From: Kribbella pittospori
GTDB lineage: Bacteria; Actinomycetota; Actinomycetes; Propionibacteriales; Kribbellaceae
NCBI RefSeq assembly: GCF_004331465.1
Contig: NZ_SJKB01000023.1
Span: 1-64,000, forward strand
Length of the DNA: 64,000 nt
Direction of reading: 5' to 3'
The first letter of the stretch is position 1. Every line of letters starts with the position of its first letter. The notes under the pieces are model-generated. The model was not told the origin of the DNA. It made no database searches and saw only the letters and a list, made by a program, of their open reading frames with translations. The position numbers and the translations under genes were made by a program. Below are positions 44,573-52,463 of the stretch, piece after piece.

Positions 44573-45613
44573 ATGCGAGCACTCGTCCTACGCGACTTTC
44601 TCGAGCTGGTCGTCACCGTCGAGCCGGATCCGGTCCCCGGTGAAGGTGAGACGCTCGTCCGTGTTCTCTACACCGGGATCTGCGGGACGGATGTCCACGG
44701 ATTCACCGGCGAGAACGGGCGGCGCGTACCCGGGCAGATCATGGGCCACGAGACCGTCGGCCGGGTCGTCGGCGCCGAGTCAGACTTCGGTGACGGTTCA
44801 CTGGTCACCGTCAACCCGGTCATCTCGTGCATGGCGTGTGCGGCCTGCGAGGCCGGACGCGAACAGCATTGTGCCGAGCGCAGGATCATCGGCGTGACAC
44901 CGGACATCCGTTCTGCCTTCGCCGACTACGTCGTGGTGCCGACTCGCAATGTCGTGCCCCTCTCCGACGCGATTCCGGTGCAGTACGGCGCCTTGGTCGA
45001 GCCCCTGGCTGTCGGCCAGCATGCGGTAGCACGTGGTGGATCTGCCGCCGCGGACGGCGTTCTGATCGTCGGCGGTGGTCCGATCGGGCAGGCCTGCACA
45101 CTGGCCGCGCGGCGTGCGGGGGCAACTGTCGTCGTGTCGGAGATCGACCACCAGCGCCGACAGTTGGTGGCGGCTCTCGGGGCAGCGACCATCGACCCCA
45201 CGGTCGACGACGTTGCCAGCGCGACGGCAGCCGCGCTGGGCCGTCCGGCAGACATGGCCATCGATGCCGTGGGCTCCTCCCAGTCGCTGGCCGCCTGCCT
45301 GGCCGCCACCGCGACCGGCAGCCGGGTGGTGCTCGTGGGCATGAACGAGCCGACGCCGGAGATTCCCGCCTTCGCCATCAGCACCGGCGAGCGGTCCGTC
45401 GTCGGCAGTTTCGTTTACAGCGCGCGCGAGTTCGCGGAGACCGCGGCCTGGGTCAGCACCGCTCCGGCCGACCTCGAGCTGCTTGTCGAGAAGACCGTCG
45501 GCCTGACTGAGGCCGGCGCCACCTTCGCCGACGCGGCCGGCGGCCGGAACGGGCCGGGGAAGATCCTGGTCGCCATGGACCAGACCGACGCGTTCGTCAG
45601 TTCACCTCAGTGA
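44573..45613 (+). CDS. Zinc-dependent medium-chain alcohol/sugar dehydrogenase
   Basis: 346 residues. Catalytic-zinc residues in GICGTDVHGF and GHETVG; structural-zinc cysteines in CMACAACEAGREQHC; NAD motif IVGGGPIGQACTLAARRAGA. It resembles threonine/sorbitol/galactitol-type dehydrogenases. ATG 44573 follows GGGAGGAAAC; the open frame from 44510 has no site. Followed after 45 bp by a COG3618-type hydrolase, so it may oxidise the sugar to the lactone that enzyme opens. Confidence 0.85.
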   Translation: MRALVLRDFLELVVTVEPDPVPGEGETLVRVLYTGICGTDVHGFTGENGRRVPGQIMGHETVGRVVGAESDFGDGSLVTVNPVISCMACAACEAGREQHCAERRIIGVTPDIRSAFADYVVVPTRNVVPLSDAIPVQYGALVEPLAVGQHAVARGGSAAADGVLIVGGGPIGQACTLAARRAGATVVVSEIDHQRRQLVAALGAATIDPTVDDVASATAAALGRPADMAIDAVGSSQSLAACLAATATGSRVVLVGMNEPTPEIPAFAISTGERSVVGSFVYSAREFAETAAWVSTAPADLELLVEKTVGLTEAGATFADAAGGRNGPGKILVAMDQTDAFVSSPQ

Positions 45614-45658
45614 CGTCTGCATGACCGCGCTCTGCCGGCTGCGAAACCTGATGGCGCC

Positions 45659-46528
45659 GTGATCTTCGACAGCCACTGCCACGCCTGGCGGCGCTGGCCG
45701 TACGACGCCCGTGTTCCCGACCCGAACCATCGGGGCTCGATCGGGGGGCTGTTGTACGAACTCGATGCGGCCGGGGTCGATCGAGCCGCCGTCGTCTGCG
45801 CCCGGATCGGTGCAGGGAGCCTCGCCAATGACGACAACAACGACTACGTCGCGGCGGCGGCATGTCGTCATCCGGACCGTCTTGTGGTCATGGCGGACGT
45901 CGACAGCCGGTGGCTGCCAGAGCACCACACACCCGGTGCCGCCGATCGGCTGCGCGGGGCGGCCGAGCGCTACGAGTTGACCGCGTTCACGCATTACGTT
46001 CACGACGAGGACGACGGTTGGTTCGGCAGCGACGACGGCGCGGAGTTCTTCGGCACAGCTGCTGACCTGGGTCTCGTCGCCTCGCTGTCGGTTTCTCCCA
46101 GTTGGTTCCCGGCTGTCGGGGCCGTGGCCGCAGGCAACCCGACGCTGCCGATCCTGCTGCACCACTTGGGACATCTCCGGTTGGACGACCCCGCCTTCGG
46201 CGCCGCGAGAGCAGGATTGCTGGCCCTCGCCGACCGGCCGAACGTGATGGTCAAGGTATCCGGCTTCCACTATCTGACGACGCCGTCGTGGGGATTTCCG
46301 TATCCCGACGTCTGTGAACGCGTGCTGCGGCCGATCGCCCATGCCTTCGGTCCGCACCGACTGGCCTGGGGATCGGACTTCCCGGTCGCCAGGCAGCACG
46401 TCTCGTACGCGCAGTCACTGGCGATGGTGCGCGACCACACCCCTTGGTGGACCGACGCCGAACGAGCCCTGGTCCTCGGCGGCTCGCTCGGCCGGGTGGG
46501 TCTTGACGGACCCCACCGGTCACCGTAG
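45659..46528 (+). CDS. Amidohydrolase-2 family lactonase (COG3618 type)
   Basis: 289 residues of TIM-barrel metal hydrolase. Metal ligands: HxH in FDSHCHAW at residues 4-8, His in ILLHHLGHLRLDDP, and Asp in LAWGSDFPVAR. This family includes L-rhamnono- and L-fucono-lactonases. GTG 45659 is the first start in frame; the ribosome site is poor, and coupling from the upstream gene is likely. With the adjacent dehydrogenase, the dehydratase at 35539 and the lyase at 34555 it completes a non-phosphorylated route from deoxy-sugar to keto-deoxy acid (inference). Confidence 0.75.
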   Translation: MIFDSHCHAWRRWPYDARVPDPNHRGSIGGLLYELDAAGVDRAAVVCARIGAGSLANDDNNDYVAAAACRHPDRLVVMADVDSRWLPEHHTPGAADRLRGAAERYELTAFTHYVHDEDDGWFGSDDGAEFFGTAADLGLVASLSVSPSWFPAVGAVAAGNPTLPILLHHLGHLRLDDPAFGAARAGLLALADRPNVMVKVSGFHYLTTPSWGFPYPDVCERVLRPIAHAFGPHRLAWGSDFPVARQHVSYAQSLAMVRDHTPWWTDAERALVLGGSLGRVGLDGPHRSP

Positions 46529-46547
46529 TTTCTCTCATGGGGAGTAC

Positions 46548-46564
46548 ACTTCTCAGGTAGAAAC
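46548..46564 (+). promoter_or_regulatory. Regulon element g upstream of IclR gene
   Basis: ACTTCTCAGGTAGAAAC carries TTC and GAA seven bases apart, 32 bp before the IclR start. If the IclR protein reads these elements, this is its autoregulatory site. Confidence 0.45.
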
Positions 46565-46595
46565 TGCAAGGTGAAAGGTAAGTGGTGGAGGTTCG

Positions 46596-47381
46596 ATGAC
46601 GGATGATTTCCTGCCGGTGAAGTCGGCAATTCGCACACTCAATATCGTCGACCTGCTCACCAAGAACGTCGACGGCCTCGCCTATGTCGACATCCAGGAG
46701 CGGCTGCAGTGGCCGCGCAGCAGCACATACAACCTGCTCCGGACCATGGTCGAGGCGGGATATCTCGCTTTCGATGAGGTCGATCGCAAGTATCGAATCG
46801 GGCTCCGCCTATGGGAAGCGGGCCAGGCCTACGTGCGAGGTCGTGATCTGGCCCGCCTCGCGCAGCCCTACCTGCACAGCGCTCAGACCGCTATCAACGA
46901 GACGGTGCAGCTCGCCATTCTCGACGACATGGAGAACATCTATATCGCCAAGGTCGAGTCGAAGCATCCACTCAAGCTGGTGTCCGAGATCGGAAGCCGG
47001 CTGCCTGCCTACGCGACCGGCCTCGGCAAGGTCCTGCTCGCCGGGCTCGACACCGCCGAGCTGGACCGTCGGCTGGCGAAGGTCAAGCTGCAACGGTTCA
47101 CCAAGAGCACCATCGTGGACAAAGAACAACTGCGCGCCAGACTTGATCACATTCGCGAACAGGGTTACGGCACCGACGACGGCGAGTACACGGCCGGCGT
47201 CTTCTGTGTCGCGGTTCCCATCAGGGATGCCTCCGGCGCGGTCATCGCGGCGATCAGCTCATCCGTGCCGGACGTGCGGATCACCGACCAGCTTCGGTCA
47301 GCCATGATCGAGGTGCTCAGTAATCACGCCAGCCGGATGTCGACCGAGCTCGGGTACTCCGGCGATGGTCGCGCTGCCTGA
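46596..47381 (+). CDS. IclR-family transcriptional regulator
   Basis: 261 residues. Winged helix at residues 8-70 (AIRTLNIVDLLTKN, AYVDIQERLQWPRSSTYNLL, then RTMVEAGYL). The C-terminal effector domain shows the family's LAQPYLHSAQTAINETVQLA, RLPAYATGLGKVLLAG and AGVFCVAVPIRDASG. ATG 46596 follows GTGGTGGAGG. Its position amid the locus and the repeated palindromic element make it the best candidate regulator of sugar locus 2. Confidence 0.9.
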   Translation: MTDDFLPVKSAIRTLNIVDLLTKNVDGLAYVDIQERLQWPRSSTYNLLRTMVEAGYLAFDEVDRKYRIGLRLWEAGQAYVRGRDLARLAQPYLHSAQTAINETVQLAILDDMENIYIAKVESKHPLKLVSEIGSRLPAYATGLGKVLLAGLDTAELDRRLAKVKLQRFTKSTIVDKEQLRARLDHIREQGYGTDDGEYTAGVFCVAVPIRDASGAVIAAISSSVPDVRITDQLRSAMIEVLSNHASRMSTELGYSGDGRAA

Positions 47382-47385
47382 TCCA

Positions 47386-48351
47386 TTACCTCACTCCGGA
47401 CAGCGCAGTCGCCATCCGCTCCGCAAGTACGCGGTAGCCGTCCGCGGACGGGTGTAGCCCGTCCGGCAGGAATCGCTCGGCTTCCTCCGGGCCGAACAGC
47501 GTCAGGCCGTCCACCAGGTGAAGATTTTTGTCCCCGACGGCGGTCAGTGCCGCTACTGCCTCGGCGACCTCGTGGCGCACATCGTCAGGTGTCATACCGG
47601 CGGCGTTGCGGACACCTTCGAACCTCGGGCACCGGATCGCCGTGACGACCGCGATCGGCGGCTCCGTCTGCTGATCCCGAATGGTTTGGACGAATCCGGC
47701 CACGTGCGGCTGAAGGCTGCGGCGGTTGAACGTGACATCGGTGTAGATGTTGATGCCGAGGCACAGCGAGATCAAGTCGGCCGGTGTATGCCGGATCGTA
47801 CGGGCAATGACGGGATCGAGGTGACACTGACCGGCTATGCCAAGGCAGGTCAGCTGCCACCCGCGCCGCCGCGCGACGAGGGCCGGCCAGGTCTCCGACG
47901 GTCCGGCGGCGCCACGGCATTGGCTGATGGAACTGCCGTAGGTGATCCAGGTCAACCCGGTCTCGACGGCGGGCGTCGCGTCACCCCCGATCAACACCGG
48001 CTCCTGGATGCTGAAGGCGCCGTACTGCGGCAACCACACTTCGACCTGGACAGGTCGACCCGGCAGGGGCGCACGGAGAGTGCTTTCGCCGGGGGACACC
48101 GGCAGCCTGTGCGCGAGCGTACCGTCGACGACGACATCCACCGGCGAACAGTCCTGGCCGGCCAGGACCGCGAGCTCCAGCAAGCCGGCGCTGGTCCGGA
48201 ACACGGCCCGGATGCCGACGGGCATTCTCAGCTTGGCCCACAAATCAGCGTCGGCCGAGAAGGGCCGATCTTCCGGATCGACGCGATAGAAGTGCTGCCA
48301 GCCGTCGTCATCGGCAACGACCGCGGCCGCGCCGAGCCACCGCACGGCCAT
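47386..48351 (-). CDS. SGNH/GDSL-type hydrolase, paralog of the gene at 30199
   Basis: 321 residues, the same length and layout as the protein at 30199, with long identical runs (PHVAGF, SLCLGINIY, QCHLDPVIARTIR). Catalytic blocks: TYGSSISQCRGA, LGIAGQCHLD, FLPDGLHPSADGY. ATG 48351 follows GGAAGGAGCGCTG. Convergent with iclR, 4 bp apart. It shares a divergent control region with the binding-protein gene. Deacylation of imported sugars is inferred. Confidence 0.8.
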   Translation of the reverse strand: MAVRWLGAAAVVADDDGWQHFYRVDPEDRPFSADADLWAKLRMPVGIRAVFRTSAGLLELAVLAGQDCSPVDVVVDGTLAHRLPVSPGESTLRAPLPGRPVQVEVWLPQYGAFSIQEPVLIGGDATPAVETGLTWITYGSSISQCRGAAGPSETWPALVARRRGWQLTCLGIAGQCHLDPVIARTIRHTPADLISLCLGINIYTDVTFNRRSLQPHVAGFVQTIRDQQTEPPIAVVTAIRCPRFEGVRNAAGMTPDDVRHEVAEAVAALTAVGDKNLHLVDGLTLFGPEEAERFLPDGLHPSADGYRVLAERMATALSGVR

Positions 48352-48390
48352 CAGCGCTCCTTCCTGTCGGACGCGCACACACGCCATGGT

Positions 48391-48455
48391 GCTTCACGAC
48401 AAAGAACTGACGTCTACAAGAAAATACAGTGGCGTGGCAGTTGGAACCTTGTCAA
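48391..48455 (-). promoter_or_regulatory. Promoter and regulon element d of SGNH hydrolase gene
   Basis: Minus strand TTGACA at 48455-48450 inside the 17-bp palindrome GAACCTTG-T-CAAGGTTC (48444-48460); CACTGT 18 bases later as a possible -10; then element AGACGTCAGTTC-TTTGTCGT-GAAGC (48415-48391), TTC and GAA eight bases apart. Confidence 0.6.
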
Positions 48456-48472
48456 GGTTCGACGGCAGGGCC

Positions 48473-48548
48473 TTGACAAGGGCGACGCGGCCGGATCACG
48501 ATACACACGATGAATCTGATATGAGGATACCGTTTCGCCAGTGTGAAC
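48473..48548 (+). promoter_or_regulatory. Promoter and regulon element i of binding-protein gene
   Basis: TTGACA at 48473-48478 within CCTTGACAAGG, CACGAT 18 bases on as a possible -10, then ATATGAGGATACCGTTTC with TTC, eight bases and GAA (48534-48547). The first 30 bases resemble the minus-strand promoter at 44393. Confidence 0.55.
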
Positions 48549-48578
48549 AGGCGAATGCCGAGCCAGGCTGGAGGATCC

Positions 48579-50108
48579 ATGGGTGACGTATCCGCGCAGG
48601 GTGGCGCGTCGGTGACCAGGCCGTTGACGAAAGGGCCCAGCAGGCGCGAGTTCCTGCGTGCCGGTGGGTTGCTGGCCGGCGCAGTCGGCTTACCCGGCCT
48701 GATGGCAGCCTGCTCGGCGGGGGACACGCCGCCGACGGGAAGCGGCGCAGGCAAGGGCAAGGGAACAGTGCGCTTCTGGACGATTCCGGAAGGGCCCGAT
48801 GACGCGACCTTCCAGCGCCAGCAGATCGACGGCTTCATGAAGCGCAACCCTGATGTGACAGTGGAGGCCCAGTTCTTCCCGTCGGCGGAGCAGTACGGCA
48901 ACGCCATGCAGCTCGCGTTCACCGGTGGCCGCGACGCTCCTGACATCTTTCGCGGCAATACCGCCTCGGGCGTCGGCTTGCGGAGTGTAAAGCAGCGCGG
49001 CTGGATCCGGCCGATCACCGAGTTCGTCACCGATGACTTCAAGTCGCGTTTTCCCGACTGGGTTTATGACGCGAAGCACAGCGCGCTCTTCATCGACAAG
49101 GAAGCCTACGCGGTTCCGCAGGTTGATCCTGCGGTGCAGGCGGTCCGCATGCTTTACTACAACGTCGACGTGCTGGAGCGCTTTGGGTTCGGCGAGCCGC
49201 CTGGCACCTGGTCTCAGATGCGGGAGATGGCTTCGAAAATCACCCGGGACGGCGGCGGCAAGGTCTACGGCATGGCGCTGATCGGCACATCCCTGCCGAT
49301 TGTTCTGGTTCTCCAGAATCTGGCCGGTCCGCAGTCGTACAAGGAGGACGCTCAACCGCCGATCAGCCTGCTCACCGGCAAGCCGGCGATGTCCGAACCG
49401 TCTGTCATCGAGACCATCGAACTGTTGCAGGGCATGCACTCCGACAACGTCTTCGCGCCTGGTTGGCAGACCTGGAGTACCCAGGTCTTCCAACAGATGG
49501 CGGCCGGGCGGCTCGGCATGTATCTGGGCCCCCTCTTCCACGTCAAGCAGCTGCGCCGGGCCAATCCGAAGCTCAAACTGGGCATCGCCCCGCCACCCGT
49601 TCCGGACTCTGGTCGCCGCGGCTCAAGGGCTCCCGCGGACGACGTCCTGGGCTGGTGGATGATGAGCGCCGAGGTCCGCAACCCCGAGGCAGCTTGGCGG
49701 GTGCTCGACTTCCTGGGATCGGTCGACTACCAACGGGAAGCCTTCCAGAAGCAGAAGCAGATCTCGGTCATGGACAAGGTCTACGAAGGCATTGAGATCG
49801 ACGCGGACACCAAACGGATCCGCGAGATCGCGTCGCAGATCGTCCGCGTCCACCCCGATCCCTACAAGAAGGACCAGAAAGCCGCGAAGTTCTACCAGGA
49901 CCTCGTCACCAACGCCCCTCGCCCGATACCGCCACAGCGCTACCTCGAAGCGATCACCAAAGGCAGCAACGTCCGGGACATGGCGGCGCAGTACGACGAG
50001 AAACTCGCCGCGGCCATCGCGAAGCAGCTGCCCACGAGTGGACTCCATGACATGTCCGCATTCACCTTCCACGACTGGGACCCGCTCACCGACTACAAGC
50101 AAGCGTAG
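48579..50108 (+). CDS. Extracellular sugar-binding lipoprotein
   Basis: 509 residues. Tat signal with SRREFLRAGGLLAGAVGLPG followed by lipobox LMAAC near residue 42. The body is a CUT1-type solute-binding protein (TVRFWTIPEGPDDATFQRQQ, APDIFRGNTASG). ATG 48579 follows GGAGGATCC; the open frame starts 12 codons earlier at a GTG without a site. Partner of the permeases at 42340 and 43248. Confidence 0.9.
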   Translation: MGDVSAQGGASVTRPLTKGPSRREFLRAGGLLAGAVGLPGLMAACSAGDTPPTGSGAGKGKGTVRFWTIPEGPDDATFQRQQIDGFMKRNPDVTVEAQFFPSAEQYGNAMQLAFTGGRDAPDIFRGNTASGVGLRSVKQRGWIRPITEFVTDDFKSRFPDWVYDAKHSALFIDKEAYAVPQVDPAVQAVRMLYYNVDVLERFGFGEPPGTWSQMREMASKITRDGGGKVYGMALIGTSLPIVLVLQNLAGPQSYKEDAQPPISLLTGKPAMSEPSVIETIELLQGMHSDNVFAPGWQTWSTQVFQQMAAGRLGMYLGPLFHVKQLRRANPKLKLGIAPPPVPDSGRRGSRAPADDVLGWWMMSAEVRNPEAAWRVLDFLGSVDYQREAFQKQKQISVMDKVYEGIEIDADTKRIREIASQIVRVHPDPYKKDQKAAKFYQDLVTNAPRPIPPQRYLEAITKGSNVRDMAAQYDEKLAAAIAKQLPTSGLHDMSAFTFHDWDPLTDYKQA

Positions 50109-50275
50109 GATGCGGCGGCATTCGATCGGGCCTCCGGTAGCGGAGCCGGTGCCCATCGATCGCCGAGCGAGGTCTTGAATGCGCGGCTCGTTTCCACGCG
50201 TCGCCCATCGTGTCTGCTCGGCCCTCGTTGGGTTCAGTGACCGGGTGACCGGACAGTGGCACTTGAGCGCGGCCT

Positions 50276-50520
50276 GTTCAGCGCGATCGCAGGAATCAAG
50301 GCGGAGGCTCCGCCGACCCTGGCGTGCGTTCGCGGCCGGCGACATCGTGTCGGCGTGCCGACATTTCGGGCACGGCCCTGCCCGCGAGTGCGTTTGCTTA
50401 GGGCAATGATCTGTATGCCAGCACGCAGAAGATGATGCTTCCGGACGAAGGCGTCATCTCGTCCGACCTGATGCGCAACCCGACCGGGCCATGGACACCG
50501 TCATGCTCGAGGGGTTGGCG
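50276..50520 (+). pseudogene. DHDPS-fold lyase scrap, internally deleted
   Basis: Reads AIAGIKAEAPPT (the Schiff-base lysine segment of the gene at 34555), then jumps to WRAFAAGDIVSACRHFG and, in another frame, NDLYASTQKMMLPDEGVISS then DLMRNPTG. Every piece matches the intact gene in order, with about 50 residues lost between the first two and an indel before the third. It is a decayed second copy. Confidence 0.75.
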
Positions 50521-50545
50521 GTATCGCCGCGGCGATACCGCCAAC
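50514..50545. repeat. Perfect 32-bp palindrome
   Basis: Arms GTTGGCGGTATCGCCG and CGGCGATACCGCCAAC with no spacer. The central part (GTATCGCCGCGGCGAT) is also present in the intact lyase gene around 34600-34615, so the palindrome grew out of the gene's 3' end. It could form a strong hairpin ending any transcript crossing the scrap. Confidence 0.8.
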
Positions 50546-50604
50546 GGCCGGCGCGCGCGCTTCGTCCTGATCGACCGAACGTCAAATGTGCCGTCGCCGA
50601 AAGG

Positions 50605-50648
50605 TTGACGCCGAAATCCGTCGGACTTTATTGCTCAACATGAGCAAT
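50605..50648 (+). promoter_or_regulatory. Leaderless-type promoter and operator of the ROK gene
   Basis: TTGACG (50605-50610), 16 bases, TTTATT (50627-50632). Transcription would start about at the ATG at 50640, implying a leaderless message. The inverted repeat ATTGCTCA-ACA-TGAGCAAT (50630-50648) covers the -10 and the start codon, a fitting autoregulatory operator. Confidence 0.55.
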
Positions 50649-51844
50649 AGGGCTTCCACCGCACAGGACCTTCGACTCATCAACCGTGGTGCGATTCTGC
50701 GGCTGATACGAGATGCCGGTCCCCTGCCCCCCGGGCAGAGCTGGCACGACTGATCGGTCTGTCCGCCACGACGGTGGCGAAAGTGGTGGCCGAGCTGATC
50801 GCGGAGGACAGCCTCGCCGAGATCGACAGCGCGCGAATGGCGCGGATCGGTCGAGCGGCCATAGCCGTCGCGCTCGTGCCTGCGGCGTACCAGGTCCTGG
50901 GTGTGCAGGTCGGCGCCGGCTCAGTCCAACTCGGATGGTGCGACCTGCTGGCCCGGCCGGGTGCTTCGGTCGGCTTCTCGTTTGACCTGGCGACGACGCC
51001 AGCAGAGCAGGTTGTGGGGGCCATCGCAGACCACGCGGGCCGGCTGATCGGCGACAACGACCGGGGGCTCGGTGTAGGTGTGGCCGCGCCGGGACCGGTG
51101 GATCGGGCACTTCGAAGGAACCTGCTGTCGATCACTTGGCTGGCGAGACGTGGCCTTCGCCGATCGGTTGGAGGCGGCCGTGCGGCTGCCCACGGTAGTT
51201 GAGCACAACGTGCGAGCCATGGCTGTCGACGAAGCGCACTATGGCGCGGCTCGCAAGGCAGCCACTACGCTCTTTTTGTCTATCTGCGTACAGGTCTCGG
51301 TGCCGGGTTCGTGCTCGAAGGCGCACCGTTCCATCCCAGCCGGTACGGCGTGACCGAGCTTGGCCACCTCCGTGCGGTCGAGAAGGGCCGCACCTGCGCG
51401 TGCGGCGCAACGGGGTGTCTGGAGACGGTGCTCAGCGAGGAGTACTTGCGTGAGCCCAGCGCGCTGGGGACCGCCGTCACGTTCGCGAACGGCCTGGTCG
51501 ACGACCCGGGCTCGACGCAGCCTGCGACGCGCGACATGTCCGTGTCTGTCCTGAGCTTCACCGGCAGTTCGTCCCTGACCCGGTTCGTCGCGTTCACCGA
51601 CGACGGCGGCCTGCTCGAGAACTGCAGCGTGGATGGCGACTTCACCGGCACTGTCAGCGCCGATGCGGTTCGCTGCGCAGGTTCCGGCCATGCCATTCGA
51701 GGAACGTACAGCGACGGCGATCTGAGACTCGGGACCGGAACCGACATGGACATCGACGACGACGTGCCCGACGGAGTCGTCGGGTGCACCGGAACCGGAA
51801 ACAATACCGTGATCATCAACGGCGGCCCCGTTCAGAGCTGCTGA
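50640..51844 (+). pseudogene. ROK regulator, frameshifted, fused to a beta-helix tail
   Basis: ATG 50640 opens STAQDLRLINRGAILRLIRD, a winged helix. A frame break follows at ccctgccccccggg (one C short), then LARLIGLSATTVAKVVAELI. Two more breaks near 51135 and 51290 split the ROK domain (GVGVAAPGPVDRAL, RLEAAVRLPTVVEHNVRAM, GLGAGFVLEGAPFHPSRYG). The zinc motif CACGATGCLE is present. After LREPS near 51465 the frame runs into a tail homologous to the end of the protein at 39323 (TRDMSVSVLSFTGSSSL, HAIRGTYSDGDLRLGTGTDM). The fusion joins a regulator to part of a secreted enzyme. Confidence 0.75.
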
Positions 51845-51891
51845 TCCGTCGGCAGCAGGCCAGGAACATCCGACAGCGAGAGGAAGTCATC

Positions 51892-51987
51892 GTGGCTCTT
51901 GGGCGGACAGGCAACAGCGCCGTTCTCGGAACGGCGTCGCGTGCCCCAAGGGTTGTGGGACCGCCTATGGAACACCGATGGCACTAG
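51892..51987 (+). pseudogene. N-terminal scrap of a gene cut by IS630 element A
   Basis: GTG 51892 after GAGAGGAAGTCATC gives ALGRTGNSAVLGTASRAPRV then VGPPMEHRWH and a TAG made by the element's end. Joined across both IS elements, the same frame goes on at 54826 as LFLTSMIGLFLAFMAWPMIA, a membrane segment. The original gene was probably a small membrane protein; its family is not recognised. Confidence 0.4.
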
Positions 51988-51999
51988 TGGGTGCGCCCG

Positions 52000-52344
52000 T
52001 TAGTTCGTCGGTGGTTGCCAGGCGGTGGGGTCGTTGAGGTAGAGGCCGCAGGCGCAGTCGAGGGCTTCGGTTGGTGTGCCGACGGGGAGTCCGCTGGGCA
52101 GGATGGAGTCTTGGTAGGTGTTGTTGCTGGCCTGGTAGATGGCGAATCCCCAGGTGGTGGCCGAACCGTTGTACCGGAGCCGGAGTAGCGGCATTGTGGC
52201 GCCGTCGGGCAGTTCGCCGTCGACGTAGGCGAATGCTCCGTGGTGGCGTATGTGTAGATCGGCCAGTTGGGGCCAGCGTTCGGCCGCGCGGCTGTGCAGA
52301 CGTTGACGCAGCGAGGTCTTGGTCGACTCCGGCGGTGTTGCCAT
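52000..52344 (-). CDS. IS630 accessory hypothetical protein
   Basis: 114 residues from ATG 52344, starting MATPPESTKTSLRQRLHSRA and containing AFAYVDGELPDGATMPLLRL and ALDCACGLYLNDPTAWQPP. Similar small proteins commonly accompany IS630-type transposases in actinobacteria, as far as I recall. Its 3' end lies within the left inverted repeat. Function unknown; no DNA-binding motif is visible. Confidence 0.65.
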   Translation of the reverse strand: MATPPESTKTSLRQRLHSRAAERWPQLADLHIRHHGAFAYVDGELPDGATMPLLRLRYNGSATTWGFAIYQASNNTYQDSILPSGLPVGTPTEALDCACGLYLNDPTAWQPPTN

Positions 52345-52463
52345 GGCGCCCAGCCTGCCATAGCTGTCATGACCTCGAGCGGCGTGGCTGCCCGACTGCG
52401 CCGAGATCGTCGGGCAGAGTTCCCAGTCCGCAGTGATGGCCAAGGGGACAAGGAAAGTTCGCG

